Assembly (NCBI RefSeq): GCF_949987535.1
Contig: NC_080082.1
Location: forward strand, 31,780,011-31,844,010
Reading direction: 5' to 3'
Origin: Balaenoptera acutorostrata
Lineage: Eukaryota > Chordata > Mammalia > Artiodactyla > Balaenopteridae
DNA: 64,000 nucleotides
The notes below the pieces were generated by a model. The model made no database searches, was not told where the DNA came from, and saw only the letters and a list, made by a program, of their open reading frames with translations. The stretch's first letter is position 1. Each line of letters starts with the position of its first letter. The position numbers and the translations under genes are program-made. Shown here piece after piece: positions 1 to 11,940 of the stretch.

Positions 1-1166
1 GAAGGGCACAATATAATTTCCAGATCTAATTTAATGTTTTACTGTTTTTTCTTTATAACATGACACCCTTAATTCCAACTTGATTTGATAAATATTTCCT
101 AATTTAGATGTTTTCTGCTTTAACTAAAGAGAAAAGCTACTTGTAGCACCTGATAACTCCCATTCTTGTAACAAACAGAAAGAATAATTATGAATAATAC
201 AAAAAAGTATTTTTTTACTTTTAATCATGAAGTACCTTTACTGATTAAATTTACAGGGCCACAAGAGCATTTTAAAGTGTCAAAGGCATTCTACTTGTCA
301 GTCTGATAATCTAATGCAAGAAGTAAATTATAACTGAAAACATGGAAACATAGTTTAAATGTCAAAGTTATAAAACATAAATCTAAAAATGCTTCAAATC
401 ATGTGATATTTTATTACATAATCTAAAACCGAAGAGAGCCGAATAAGACAATTCTACCAGAAGTCTTAGAATGAATTTATTTTAGAATTTAACTCTCTAC
501 TATTACTAAACCATTAGTTTTGTCCCTGTGATTTAATGAAGGATTAGCTTGCCATTTCTAATCTTGATTTAACAAATCAAACACAACCATTTGGCATCAT
601 TTAATATTTAATCTTCCATTCATTCATTCATTCCATAAAATTCATTCCCTCCCATTCATGGAGCATCTATTATGTACCGACCATTATTAAAGAAATACCT
701 GCTCTTCTACTTGAAAGGCAGCTTGTTAGAACCTGACTGCCAAGATCAAGAAAAATGTCAAAATAGAAGGTTGTTTCCAGTCCTACCTCACTCTTCATTT
801 TCCACCGGCCATTTCCATTTCAACTTACACTCTTCCACATAACCATGTAACTCCTTTCAAACTCCAAGCATATTTCAAAACAAAATTTACCTGTCCTAAA
901 TGCTACTCTAGCTAACCTGATAAACAGAGGCATTCTCATATGAAAGAAAAAAACAACATTAATAAGTTAACCTATTATCCTTCTTACCAGGTAGCAACTG
1001 TTTGTTTACATTTGTCTGCTTGATTTTTAAATTCATCTTATTAGGAACAGGGCCTTAATGGAAAGAGAACCTAGGCAGATAGGTGAGAGTTTAGGCTTGA
1101 AGGAAGGGGCATGGCTCCCGGCCTTGGCTTTTTCCTTAAATAGCTATATGTTATTTATGTTTTCAG

Positions 1167-1415
1167 AAAATAATGGCTAACATTATTAACAGGTATTGCT
1201 CTATATGCTTTAAGCGTTATTAAATCATTTCATCCTCAAAATAACACTATAAGGCAAGCACTATCATTATCCTCATTTTATGTCTGAGGAAACTAAAACT
1301 TGGAGAGGTTAAGTATTTGTCCGAGGTCACACTGCTTGTGACAAAGGGGAAATCTGAATAAGTGCAACTGGTTCTAAAGTCAAAGAACTTAACCACATTA
1401 TCATACTGCATGCCC
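1167..1415 (-). mobile_element. MIR SINE, antisense
   Basis: Shows the antisense MIR core: TAACATTATTAACAGG, then a CATTTTATGTCTGAGGAAACT segment, GAGGTTAAGTA and a TTAACCAC end. Ancient and diverged, with no target duplication visible. Confidence 0.75.
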
Positions 1416-3900
1416 AATCTAACTCACAGAATTGTTGTAAAGATTAAATGAGACTATATTAAAGTCTCTGAAAAGGACACTCTATTCCTTGTATTAAAAA
1501 AAATTAATCTATGAAAGTGACAGAAAAACTGAAAAGGTTTCAAGCACACTAGCAAGCAGAGGCAAGGCAGTATTGGTTTTCTTCCGATTAGTATTCCTAG
1601 ATTATATCACATCACATATGTGGATTAAATAAGCACCAACTCTGACTATATATCAACCATAACTTATTGTCTACAAATCTAGTTACTTTTGAAATTTATA
1701 TTTCACATTGCTCATTGTTAAGTTCCAGCACACATTCTCTTTAATTTTATCTGATATAAATCATCTGATATTAGCAAAAGTTCAATTCTTCTAAAACTCA
1801 TAGAAAAACAAAATCTTTACAAGAAAACATTTAATACATCATGAAATATTATTAATTAAAATGATGCAAGTAAACTTAACTATTTAAATGATGCTTCTTC
1901 GCAGAAAAATTAAAAATGGCAAATTCAAAATTATAAAATGTAGTGGGGCTTATTGGAAAGCACAGTAATGAAATATTTCAAGTGACCAATATAGAACTCT
2001 AGATTGTATATGAATTTCATTTCCAGCCATGCTTTTTCCTCCAACATGATAATAATCTTTGGTTGTCTGATAAAGATGATCAAGAAACTGTTTCACTCCA
2101 ACAGCTTAATAATATACGGGCAAGCTTCACTTTTACTTGCTTGCAACTTATAAATTCCTCTATCAAAAAGTCATCCACTCCCAAGTTTTTTTTTCTGTCA
2201 ATTACTTAATACCTCGCCATGGAAATATGTTTCCAATACAATTCTCACCTCTTTTCTCAAGAATGCTATCTCTAAAAACAAATACTAAATTGATCATGCT
2301 GTGCAATATTAAAATAATTTACTGTTAATAATCTACCTATTTTTAACAAAAATACAAATATCACAGAATACGTCAGATACTCTACTGTATTACTATTCCC
2401 TACATATTAATCCACATTTTTCAGAAATCCATGTTTCTCTATTACAATTTAATTATTTCTAATTTCCCCTTATATATTGTTTTTTCTTGAACCAGGTTCA
2501 CTTCTGTTATCTTTTGCCTCTAGTTATCTCCCCCCCCACCCACCAATTTAAACTTACTGTAACTCTTGAGGGTTCTCTACCGATTTTCTTATTTTATGCA
2601 TTATTTTTAAATACGCTTTCAAATGGTACCACTATTCTGCGTATATCTCTGTACAAGTTAAAACTGGAAAATTTTAATAGCAGTAACTTTTAATACATTA
2701 AAGGATTAAATATGGGGTTTCCTAAATTAAAACTAGACAAAATATTGAAAAAATAAGATATTTTCATACCAAAACGTTTAAATAAAAAAGGAGCAGAAAT
2801 CTAACTTTCAAATTTTATCTTAGCTATCTGCAAATGAAATGCAAAATCAGTAATATTAATTATTTCTCTATTATAGCAAGAGAGCCCATGTTATTTAATG
2901 GTTTGGACTGAAAGGCATCAGGACCTAATGATATAACTCAGTTTGGTGGTTTCATTGAAAATGCTGTGAATTAATTGTTTACAAAATTGTGTTAGTTCTA
3001 AATATGTATATAATATATAAATAATTTTGTAAGCAAATGAAGATTTTTATAGTAAGGGAATTTTTCCTTTATTGTGTACTTTTTTCTGTGGAAGAAAGAA
3101 AACAGATTAAATACTTTATCTAAAATTTCATATAAAGCCTTCAAAAATAACCAAATATTCCTGCAAAACTGATTCTAAACTATGTTGGCCTTAGATTATT
3201 TTTACCCTTGCATGCAAAACAAACATACATATAAAACAAATAATAACACTTATTATATTTTTTGAAAATGTATTAGGTAAGTAGTCAAATAAAAATACCT
3301 AGGATTAATATATCCTCCTAAAGCAATTCTTTGTCCTTATAATTCTCTTGGAGCATTAATCCTCACCTGGCCTCTTTATTACATAAAGTAAATCAGAAAG
3401 ACTGTAAGGGAGGAAGTCTGTAAGAGCCGAGAGCTGCTTATTGTTGATTTAAATGGTCTTAGTTTTCTTGCCATTCCATTTAGTTCAATGTTGTGGGTTT
3501 ATGAGAAAATATTATATTTCATGTTTCCAAACTATAAGGTGCCCAATGAAGTACAACTAAGAGGTAAAGAAATCTTATAAAAAATTTCAAGGCATTTTTT
3601 TAATAAAGAAAGTACATTAGGAACTGGCACAGCAATATGGGTTTCGTTTTGTTTTTCCTTTTCCTGTTTTATATATAAAATGTTCTCCAATTTTAAATTC
3701 CTTTTACTAACATTAATATACAAAAAAGTATGTTCATAGACTAGTAAAATTTAGTAAATTCTCAAATATTACCTAATTCATTCAAAAAGGCAGTAAGATA
3801 CACACAGTATCTAACAACTTAAAACTCCAAAGTGGGAGTAAACACATCATACGCAAATCAAAAGTAGATTAGACAGACTGAACTTTACAAAAACTTCAAA
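1416..3900. other. Intronic sequence without recognised features
   Basis: AT-rich DNA. The short reading frames here lack homology or splice context. Nothing supportable was seen. Confidence 0.5.
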
Positions 3901-3930
3901 GGAAGAAGATTTAATTCTTAACCAACTTAC

Positions 3931-4262
3931 CCAATTTTTGTCTTCTCTTTTAACTTAGAACAAGTTTTTGTTTTTTTGCTCTCTTTGTCCTTTGGCTTAG
4001 ATTTCATCCTTCTACCTTTCTTTTCCTCTTTTCCTTCAACTGAAGCACTAGGAAAGTTTTCAGGGCTCATTACTCGTGGAATATTGCGTTCCCCACGCTC
4101 CTTTGCTTTTGCTATGGCCTCTGATATTATACGATTAGCCTTTTCTTGCTTGCTTTCTGATTCCATCTTTTTTCTCTGCTTCTTCTCGGACATGATCCTC
4201 ACCTGGGTATTCTGCAACTTAGTATATGTCCCAGAACCATCACTCTTCTTGGAAGATGGAGG
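3931..4262 (-). CDS. CHD9: CHD9 second coding exon (codons 487-596 plus 2 nt)
   Basis: Encodes a lysine-rich linker of CHD9 between the low-complexity N-terminus and the chromodomains. The acceptor TTTCTCTAG ends at 4263 and the donor GTAAGT begins at 3930. The 332-nt exon enters in phase 0 (PPSSKKSDGSG...) and leaves after two bases of codon 597, which must encode Gly whatever the next base. Basic clusters KKQRKK and KKGRRMKSK look like nuclear localisation signals. The middle (KQEKANRIISEAIAKAKERGE) is charged and probably helical. The sequence agrees closely with CHD9 as I recall it. Reading frame and phase match the exon 46 kb upstream, which confirms that both belong to one transcript. 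The helicase core is encoded further left, outside the window. Confidence 0.95.
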
Positions 4263-5309
4263 CTAGAGAAATCAAAATAATTTTTATACAACATACCAAA
4301 GTACATTTAAACAATTAACATAAATAACCAAAAATTTAGAATTAAGCTTTAAGAAGTAAAATACATAAGCAAATATATGAGTGCTACAAACAAATTTAAA
4401 ATTAAAACATTTTGCTGATCTAGAAATTAGTGTAGGTATAAAATAAAAAGCTCAAATACTGCTTTTAAAAGTGAAGGTTAAAGAAGGATAATATAGATTC
4501 ATTGATATTTTCATAGCATTCTTGATTAGTTGATTCAAATTTTGTACTATAAATATAGCTAATTCAAATTTAGTCATGTAAATATTCTGGGCATTTGGAA
4601 TAAGTCTCTTCTTTCCTCTTCATTCCGGAACTCTGAAAATTATTAATAAATTTTAAATAGCAATTTTAATTTAGAATGACTACTCCCCATAGTTTATTAT
4701 GACTTTTAGAAAAACAAAGCCTCTCTGCTTTATAAGAAACTGGAACGAGAACCTGAATTCATTTAAATCATTTTAATGTGCAATCTATGCAGCAATGTAG
4801 CTAGTTAGTAAACAGACATTCCCATACTTAAAATTAGAGAAAGTTTTAGTTTTTCTGTGAAAGAGTTAAATGAGGATTTTTTTTCTCTTTCTATATCATA
4901 ATATTTTGCTCAAGCAATTCTGGAAAAAACAAGTTCTAGTTTTACGTTAAAATTATTAATATTTTAGCAATATCACAGGAAGCAGATCAACAGCATTTTA
5001 AAAAGAATATCCTCTTCAAACACGCATTCATCCCATATTCTTAGATCACAGTTTTGTTACGTTCTTACCCGTAAACATGCCTCTGACTACAGCAAGGGAA
5101 AAAACCACCAGGAATCTCCAAACACATTTTCATGCTGGTTCCAGTGTGCTTCACTGGATATCTTTTCTATACCTGCCTCATCAAAGGTTTCATAGCAGTG
5201 CTGCAGCACTGGGAAAGGAGGGAGGGTTTAGAATCGCTCACTAAAATGCCACCTTAAGGCCTACAGGCTATAACAAATAACCAAGACGCGAGAAAACAGC
5301 AACAAGCTC

Positions 5310-5318
5310 AAGATGGCG
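5310..5318 (+). promoter_or_regulatory. YY1-like site AAGATGGCG
   Basis: AAGATGGCG matches the core of the YY1 motif that is frequent just downstream of mammalian start sites. It sits in a small patch with several CpGs (5285-5335), unusual for this AT-rich intron. It lies about 110 bp inside the intron after the candidate alternative CHD9 exon. The ATG in the motif opens a 23-codon + strand ORF (5313-5384). Function is speculative. Confidence 0.3.
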
Positions 5319-5429
5319 ATGCAGTACGACTCCGCAGCAGCAGCCAGTAATAAGGAAGGTTATTCAATCCCATTAGCCTTTTAGCCCAAAGAACCCCTCC
5401 TCCTCCCACTCATTCAGGCTTTCACTTAC

Positions 5430-5459
5430 CCTTCCTCTTGGCCTCTTCACTGAAGACAT
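5430..5459 (-). CDS. CHD9: Candidate alternative CHD9 first coding exon (AT-hook start)
   Basis: Seen directly: ATG at 5459 opens ten codons, MSSVKRPRGR, followed at once by a consensus donor AGG|GTAAGTG (GT at 5429-5428). An in-frame TGA lies upstream at 5516-5514 with no other in-frame ATG between. The ten codons end in phase 0, exactly the phase needed by the CHD9 exon at 4262, which begins PPSSKK. Joining them gives KRPRGRPPSSKK, containing the PRGRP core of AT-hook DNA-binding motifs. The product would be a CHD9 form lacking the first 486 residues. The 5' end of the exon is not defined. A possible acceptor (CTTTTTTCTTGAG, AG at 5514-5513) also exists, but splicing the main first coding exon into it would hit a stop at once, so a promoter-proximal first exon fits better. 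Expression is inferred. Confidence 0.5.
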
Positions 5460-5519
5460 TTTTGGCGTCAGACAAAGGCTTGCCCTCTGCTTTTTCACCA
5501 CCCCAGGCAGTGCTCAAGA

Positions 5520-6879
5520 AAAAAGCATTGAAAGAAGATTCCTAAATGGCCTATTTAGCAAGCTGCAACCAAGAGATGCACAACCCTCCACAAATACACA
5601 TTGTGATGTATCAACACATTTCTGCCTTGGCAAGTTTATATCCACTGTTCATTCTATTTCGATATGAAAAAGACTGTAAACCCGTCCTAAAAAGCTGAGT
5701 TTCCTCAATAGCTGTAAGCAGATAGCCAGATTCCAACAAAGCACAGAAAGAAATGAATGCACAAAGCATCAAAATGCATCAGCATGAATATTAGAGATGT
5801 CGTTAAAAATACTGACTCCTTCTGAGGAAGTAGGCCAGCAGATGGTGCTACCAGTTATTATTCCATTAGACTCTGCAATTTAACCCCCAATGGACTGTTC
5901 TTCCCTCCATGTAACACATTAACTCTCACTCTACCATTTCCTGTAGTAAAGTTTTTAAAAATATACGTAAAAACCTGATTTAAAAAAATCATCTGAAAAG
6001 GAAAACTGTAGTGAAACGGCTTTATGTAGCTATCAATGTTAAAAAACAAAGTCCAATGCAATTTTTACCGGAGAAAAATACTTTTCTCCGTGATACTCTA
6101 TTTAAAACATAAACACATCTGAAGATGAGCAAAGGGTTAAAGAGGAGGTCATGCAAATGAACCCATAACAAGTGACTTCTCTTTAAGAAATTAGATAAGG
6201 TTTCTTATTATTCTTCTAACAAAAAGCAACAATGTCATTTTTAAAATAGAGAAATGAAGCTATTTTCATTTAAATTCCAAAAAGAAGCTTAAGATTTTGA
6301 AATGAACACATAAGAGCTGTCTATAAAAAAATAACTAGCCATAGTTAAATTATTTCCTTACTTAAACCTGAATAAATACATTAATTTATTTTCCTAACAT
6401 AAAAAACTCCTAAACATTCCTGACCTTTACTCCTCACATTCTATTTCAACTCAACTGTTGAGTTTTTAAGATAAAATTTTAGTTTTAGTCCCTTGCTAAA
6501 AATAAATAAGTAGCAAGTCCTCCTGAATTTGATCGTTATATACCTATACTTTTCATCTATAAAATATTGAGACTATTTTAGTAAGCAATGATTTTAAATA
6601 CCTAAAACAAAATTTTCACTGCCTCAAAATTCACATTTACATCTTTCATTAATTCCATTTTTTTAAAATTGGTCTTGGCAAGTCATCTGATATCTGTATT
6701 AAAGAACCTGTTTTTAGTTTTTTCCTTTCAGGCATCAAAGGTCTCGAAATGGAGCAACATTATATAAACAGTGTCCTAGAAAGACCAATCTAAAGAATAG
6801 GAGAGGAAATTAAAGGCATAGGACCACTAATGCAAGAAAAGGATCTTACTGACCTGGAGGTCATGTATGTAAAAATCAT
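5520..6879. other. Intronic sequence, mostly unassigned
   Basis: No transposon recognised. An octamer ATGCAAAT occurs near 6153 and a CTAAATAGGCCATTTAGG-like A/T-rich element (minus strand, about 5549-5566) lies upstream of the candidate alternative exon. Neither can be called functional from sequence alone. Confidence 0.4.
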
Positions 6880-6985
6880 AATAACCAATAATAAGGGCTA
6901 ACACTTACCAAGTGCTTATTAGGTGACAGGCACTATTCTAAGCACTTTACATGTAATAATTAATTTAATCCTGAATAATAGGGTA
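6880..6985 (-). mobile_element. MIR fragment, antisense
   Basis: GCTAACACTTACCAAGTGCTTATTAGGTGACAGG and AAGCACTTTACATG match the antisense MIR 3' half. Confidence 0.7.
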
Positions 6986-7077
6986 ATAGTGATAATGGAG
7001 AGGAGGAACAAATGGGAGAGATATTCTTACAGCAGAATTGCAAAATAATAGAACAGACCCAAGAGCACAATTTTTTA

Positions 7078-7590
7078 AAATCATAATAATAATAATAGCT
7101 AACACTTACTTAGTCCCTACTATGTTCTAGGCACTATTCCTATTATGACATGTAAATGAACAACATGGATTTAAACTGCGTGGGTCCACTTACACGCAGA
7201 TTTCTTTCAATAATAAATACTACAGTGCTACATAATTCACAGTTGGTTTCATCCAAGGATGTGGAACCACAGATATGGAGGAATCAAGAACTATAAACAT
7301 GGAAGAATCACATATATGGAAAACTGACTATAAATTATACTTGGATCTTTCAATGAATCGCTAATCCTGTATTGTTCAAGGCTCAACTGTATATTATCTC
7401 AATTAATCTTAAAAACAACCCTGTGAGATATGTACTACTGTTACCCTCATTTTATAGCTAAGGATACTAAGGCATAGAGAAATAACTTGCCCAAGATCAC
7501 AGGCTACAGAAATATGGGGTAGGGATTAAGAGGCAGAGAGCCTCATAATGGAAACCGTGCTCTTAACCACTATATTATATTGTATTTGGT
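7078..7590 (-). mobile_element. MIR, antisense, split by a DNA transposon
   Basis: The left part (7078-7150) has AGCTAACACTTACTTAG and a GGCACTATTCC core. The right part (7391-7590) resumes with TATTATCTCAATTAATC and continues through ACTTGCCCAAGATCAC to CTCTTAACCACTATA. The two halves join to a continuous MIR once the inserted element is removed. Confidence 0.75.
7151..7391 (+). mobile_element. Tigger/MER2-like DNA transposon remnant inside the MIR
   Basis: Begins with TGAACAACATGGATTTAAAC and CTGCGTGGGTCCACTTACAC, and ends TTGTTCAAGGCTCAACTGTA. These are the inverted termini of pogo/Tigger-type MITEs. The insertion point is at a TA in MIR, as expected. It is a non-autonomous copy of about 240 bp with no transposase. 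Confidence 0.65.
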
Positions 7591-8635
7591 TCAAATACCA
7601 TAACTTACAGAGATTAATTTGAACACAAAAGAAAGTAAATGACTTTCTCAAAATCTCAGAGATACTAGTAAGGAAGCAAGAAGAAAATTTAGTTTTTTTC
7701 AGTGCCCTTTCCAAGAGGTAGAAATCAACTAGATATGGGTGGGTTTTGGCTGAAGAGCAGGAAGAGTCAATACTTGCTTTCTAGACCAAGTAAGTACTGG
7801 TACAGGAGGAGATAAAAGAAATGTTGAGAAAGGGTGTGTATGTGTGCATGATAAGTTTAATTCTTTCCACACTGAGTTTGAAATGAAAAGTTTGAGTAAC
7901 TGGAAATTTTGGACTGGATCCTCGGAGAGGTCAGGGCTGGAATATAAGATGTAGATTCTCTTGCTGTTTTCTTTGAATATCCTTAACTCACTGACACTAT
8001 CCACAGAAACTAGGATGATTTCCAAAATATCTCACTTCTCCTTAAAGCTTTTCAGTAGATTCCATTACTTGATTCAAAAATCCCAATTATTTAACAATAA
8101 ATCTTAACAGTAGACAATCAACTATTTGTGACCAAACATTTCTGTGATCAAATATTTCTTCTACTATTAGGATATAATATTTTAAATCTATATTCCCATA
8201 GAACATCAACACGGAGGTGTTAACTAACTAATCATTTTTAACATAGGTGATTTCCCAATTTACACATAGACACAAACATACAAAAAGGTAGTTAATAGTA
8301 ACTTTTCTCAATGTTACAATTTTTCTCTTTTTCACCTACATAAGCAGTCAACAAATTCTGTCCAATCTACTTAATTGTGTTTTATTTTGTTTTCTTCCTC
8401 TCAGTCCCAACAGCTCCTGCTGTATTAATTTCCCACTTGTTATGGTTACATTATAGTGATGTAGGAAAATATCCTTATCTGTAGGAAATATATCAAGTCA
8501 TTGGGGGTGATGGAACATCTGGTTTGCAATCTACTCTCCAATTCTTTACAAAGTAAAAGAATTTCTTTGTATTTCATTTGTGATTTCTCTGTAGGTTTGT
8601 CACAATTTCAAAACTCAACTTTTAAAATAAAGGCA
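7591..8635. other. Intronic sequence without recognised features
   Basis: Nothing supportable was seen. The 98-codon minus-strand frame at 7729-8025 has no recognised homology or splice context. Confidence 0.4.
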
Positions 8636-8837
8636 GGGACTTCCCCAGCAGCCCAGCCGTTAAGACTTCGCCTTCCAATGCAGGGAGTGCAGGTTCAATC
8701 CCTAGTCGAGGAGCTAAGATCCCACATGCCTCATGGCCAAAAAAACCAAAACAAAACAGAAGCAATATTGTAACAAATTCAATACAGACTTTAAAAATGG
8801 TCCACATCAAAAAAATCTTTAAAAAAATAAATACATA
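8636..8837 (+). mobile_element. CHR-type tRNA-derived SINE
   Basis: Starts GGGACTTCCCCAGCAG, has the B-box-like GGTTCAATCCC, then a CAATATTGTAACAAATTC and TTTAAAAATGGTCCACATC 3' body and an A-rich tail. It is the same subfamily as the copy at 37889-38080. Confidence 0.85.
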
Positions 8838-10186
8838 AAGGCAAAAAAGGCCTTGCTCCCCAAGGACCTGTATGCTAAATGAGAAAAAAAAAATAAGTAA
8901 AAGAAGAGAAGGCACATATATTAATAACATATCCAAATATTTATAAGAAAAACAAGTCATAGCAAAACATAAAGATGATATCATAGGTGATGTATCAATT
9001 ATTTTGATAGCAACTAGAAGAATATATGAAAGACCCTGGATGTCATATTTCAATACTAGAGAAACTCAAGGATTTATGGTATGAGTGTTTTTCAAACCAT
9101 AGGTCATGATCTAATAACAAGTCATGATATAAATTTAGTGGGTTCAGACTAGCACTAAAGAAATGAAATATAACAGAATGAAAAAGAGTGGTACCTAACC
9201 TTTATGAATGCTACCTCTTAAAAATTATAGATAGTTTTAATACCATGGTTACTCCTCTTTTCCTTTATGAGAGAAAGAAGCAAAGAGATTTGAGTAAGAA
9301 ATTAGAGGTGTTAAAACCAGAGTGGGGACTCAGTTTTTCCTCCTCTTGGTAGAATAATTTTCCCACATACCTACCCACCCACACTGGGGAATTCATCCAT
9401 TTCAAATATTTTAGTTGCATACAAATAATTTAAGAATTTGAATCACCAGTGTGTAGACCTGAGTGGAAATCATAAATTTTCAAAAAGAAGGGGAGAATGA
9501 TCACATGGCTACCATACATCTACTATAGAGCACAGGTTCTACTATTAGGGAAAATTATAAAAAATTTAAAGTTCTACTTCACACATTTTTAAAACAATAT
9601 GAAGGAACAGAAAGTCTCAAATAATAAAACAGATATAATTCCTTAGTAATAATAAAACACAGAACAAAGAATTTTCAACAACATATACAAAACTGTATTA
9701 TAGCTAAAAATCTTCCAACTTTTCTCAGGAGAGATGACTCTCAGGCTTCAGACCTGGGGGACTAGGTGAATGGAACTTGCAATGGAAGAGAATACAAAAC
9801 AGAATAGAGATAGCAAGCCTTGAGCAAGAATGAGTTTTACTGCCTAGAGAAACAACGCAGAATAAGAGAAGAGAACCATTAGAAGAGAACCCAAAACACC
9901 AAGTTTTAAAGAGCTAGCAGAGGAAGGGAGTTAAAGAAGGAAAGAAGGAAAAACAAAAAGAAACTACAAAAATGGTAAGATGAGCATCAGGAAAGAGTGG
10001 TGTCATGGAAGCCAAGAGGAAAGAATAAAAAGCTCTGCCATCAAAAGGAAAGTAAATATCTGAGAGTAATTTGATATCATAAAGCTAACTTAGAAAGCAT
10101 TTTAGTTCTGTTGAATTGTTTATAGTAAGCCAGTATGCTAGTTTTTAACATCTTTATTTTAGGAAGAATCATATAATTATGTACTT
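8838..10186. other. Intronic sequence, unassigned
   Basis: A purine-rich stretch (about 9900-9970, GGAAGG/GAAAGAAGG) and a segment at 9720-10080 resembling a worn mammal-wide repeat (TGGTGTCATGGAAGCCAAGAG). I cannot assign a family safely. No gene is seen. Confidence 0.35.
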
Positions 10187-10423
10187 AAATATTCAAATTA
10201 GATAGCTAGTGGGAAGCAGCCACATAGCACAGGGAGATCAGCTCGGTGCTTTGTGACCACCTAGAGGGGTGGGATAGGGAGGGTGGGAGGGAGAGGCAAG
10301 AGGGAGGAGATATGGGGACATATGTATACGTATAGCTGATTCACTTTGTTATACAGCAGAAACTAACATACCATTGTAAAGCAATTATACTCCAATAGAG
10401 ATATTTTAAAAATATTCAAATTA
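10187..10423 (+). mobile_element. 5'-truncated L1 3' end with target duplication
   Basis: The cetartiodactyl L1 3' UTR (AGTGGGAAGCAGCCACATAG to TATACTCCAATAGAGAT) occupies about 10201-10409. Identical AAATATTCAAATTA copies flank it at 10187-10200 and 10410-10423. It is a dead 5'-truncated insertion. Confidence 0.88.
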
Positions 10424-11298
10424 AACCAACCTCTAAAAACAATAAATTTGTAGTTAATTTTAGTAATACATGTCAAACGTTAGTGGTAACTTCTTTTGCA
10501 TTTATTGCATATAACGTTTTTTTCCACAAAGTACCAATAAAGACTTGCTTTTAAAGAGAAGAAAAGGAGGAAAAATTGATCCAAATTATTATCTGTCAAA
10601 GTCTTCTGAATTTTACCCTTAGATTTGTTTTCAGAGTTTTTGATATATCTGAAGCAATTATTTTATTTCACTTTCTTCACATCTGTGAACTCACATGTTC
10701 ACAAATTAAAAGGCTTATTTTCATTTTGTGACTTGTACTAGTAACCAGGTTTCCACTTTTAGCTAATGATATTCTTTTTTTTCGACATCTTGAATTTTAC
10801 ACTGATAAGGTAATACTATTAAAAGTATTCCCTCTATTTTAATCATCCACATAGCAGTTCAGGCAAACAGTAGGTATTCATAAAAGTGTTTTTTTTAAAA
10901 ATAAACATTTATTATGTGACTTACAGGAAATACAGAAAGAGAAGAATATGTTAGAGGATACCATGGGAATGTAATCAGCAAAATCCAGAATGCGGGAAAC
11001 TCTAAAGAAAAATGACTGCTTCTTCAGCAAAGAAACAATAAAAAACAAAACAAAGAAGGGTAATCATAGATCAAAAGAGGCTTAAGACTAAATGTAATGC
11101 CAAAATTAAAAAAAACAGAAAAAAGAAAAGACAGACACTTAAAATTCATATCAACTGAATGCAATACATGGCCCTTGTTTTGACATAGACCTGAACAAGT
11201 CTGTAAGACTACATTTATTAATACTAGGGAAATTTAACTTTGATTGGGTATTTGATTATGAAGGAATTCTAGTTATTTTTTAAGTGTGAAACTAATTT

Positions 11299-11337
11299 TG
11301 CAATTGTGTTTTTTTTTTTTTAAAGTTTTACTTGATT

Positions 11338-11380
<43 letters not shown>

Positions 11381-11680
11381 TGGCTGTGTTGGGTCCTCGG
11401 TTCGTGCGAGGGCTTTCTCCAGTTGCGGCAAGCGGGGGCCACTCTTCATCGCGGTGCGGGGACCGCTCTTCATCGCGGTGCGCGGGCCTTTCTCTATCGC
11501 GGCCCCTCCCGTCGCGGGGCACAGGCTCCAGACGCGCAGGCTCAGCAATTGTGGCTCACGGGCCCAGCTGCTCCGTGGCATGTGGGATCCTCCCAGACCA
11601 GGGCTCGAACCCGTGTCCCCTGCATTAGCAGGCAGACTCTCAACCACTGCGCCACCAGGGAAGCCCTGCAATTGTGTTTT
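11299..11680 (-). mobile_element. CHR-type SINE, young, with 14-bp target duplication
   Basis: The minus-strand SINE body is at 11313-11666, ending in the complement of the GGGCTTCCCTGG start. It retains many CpGs. TGCAATTGTGTTTT flanks it at 11299-11312 and 11667-11680. The TTTA array at about 11339-11381 is its complemented tail. A 24-bp-period duplication (CTCTTCATCGCGGTGCG at 11442 and 11466) lies inside. Open frames across it are not genes. Confidence 0.92.
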
Positions 11681-11839
11681 AAAGCTAAAACCTTTGTCTT
11701 TTAGATATACAAATTGAAATATTTACAGATAAAGTGATACCTGAAATATTTACAGATAAAGTGATATGATTAAGGTGTGTTTCAAAATAGTCCCTGAAGG
11801 GACTAATAATCCCTGTATGATAGTCAGAGGGTCGTATAG

Positions 11840-11940
11840 ATGAAAAACAATTGCCTATAAACTGATGGCTGTCGTAGCTGGGTGATGGCTACTCTACTTC
11901 TGTGTACACTTGAAATATTATATAATAAAGAAATTTAAAC
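11840..11940 (+). mobile_element. Old L1 3' end fragment
   Basis: GGGTGATGGCTACTCTACTTC followed by CACTTGAAATATTATATAATAAAG resembles L1M 3' termini. Confidence 0.45.

Larger units (their letters stand above)
1..3930 (-). other. CHD9: CHD9 intron after the second coding exon (partial)
   Basis: Begins with donor GTAAGTTGG at 3930 and runs off the left edge. It contains one MIR copy near 1.2-1.4 kb and a CATT-repeat patch at about 617-635. The rest is AT-rich unique-looking sequence in which I see no exon, RNA gene or clear transposon. Confidence 0.85.

Noticed and set aside
11286..11717. 143-codon frame and overlapping frames on both strands
   Set aside because: They translate a CHR SINE and its TTTA tail, with target duplication on both sides. 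The same holds for the frames at 12658-13098, 20205-20468, 23628-23849, 36403-36744 and 61929-62129.
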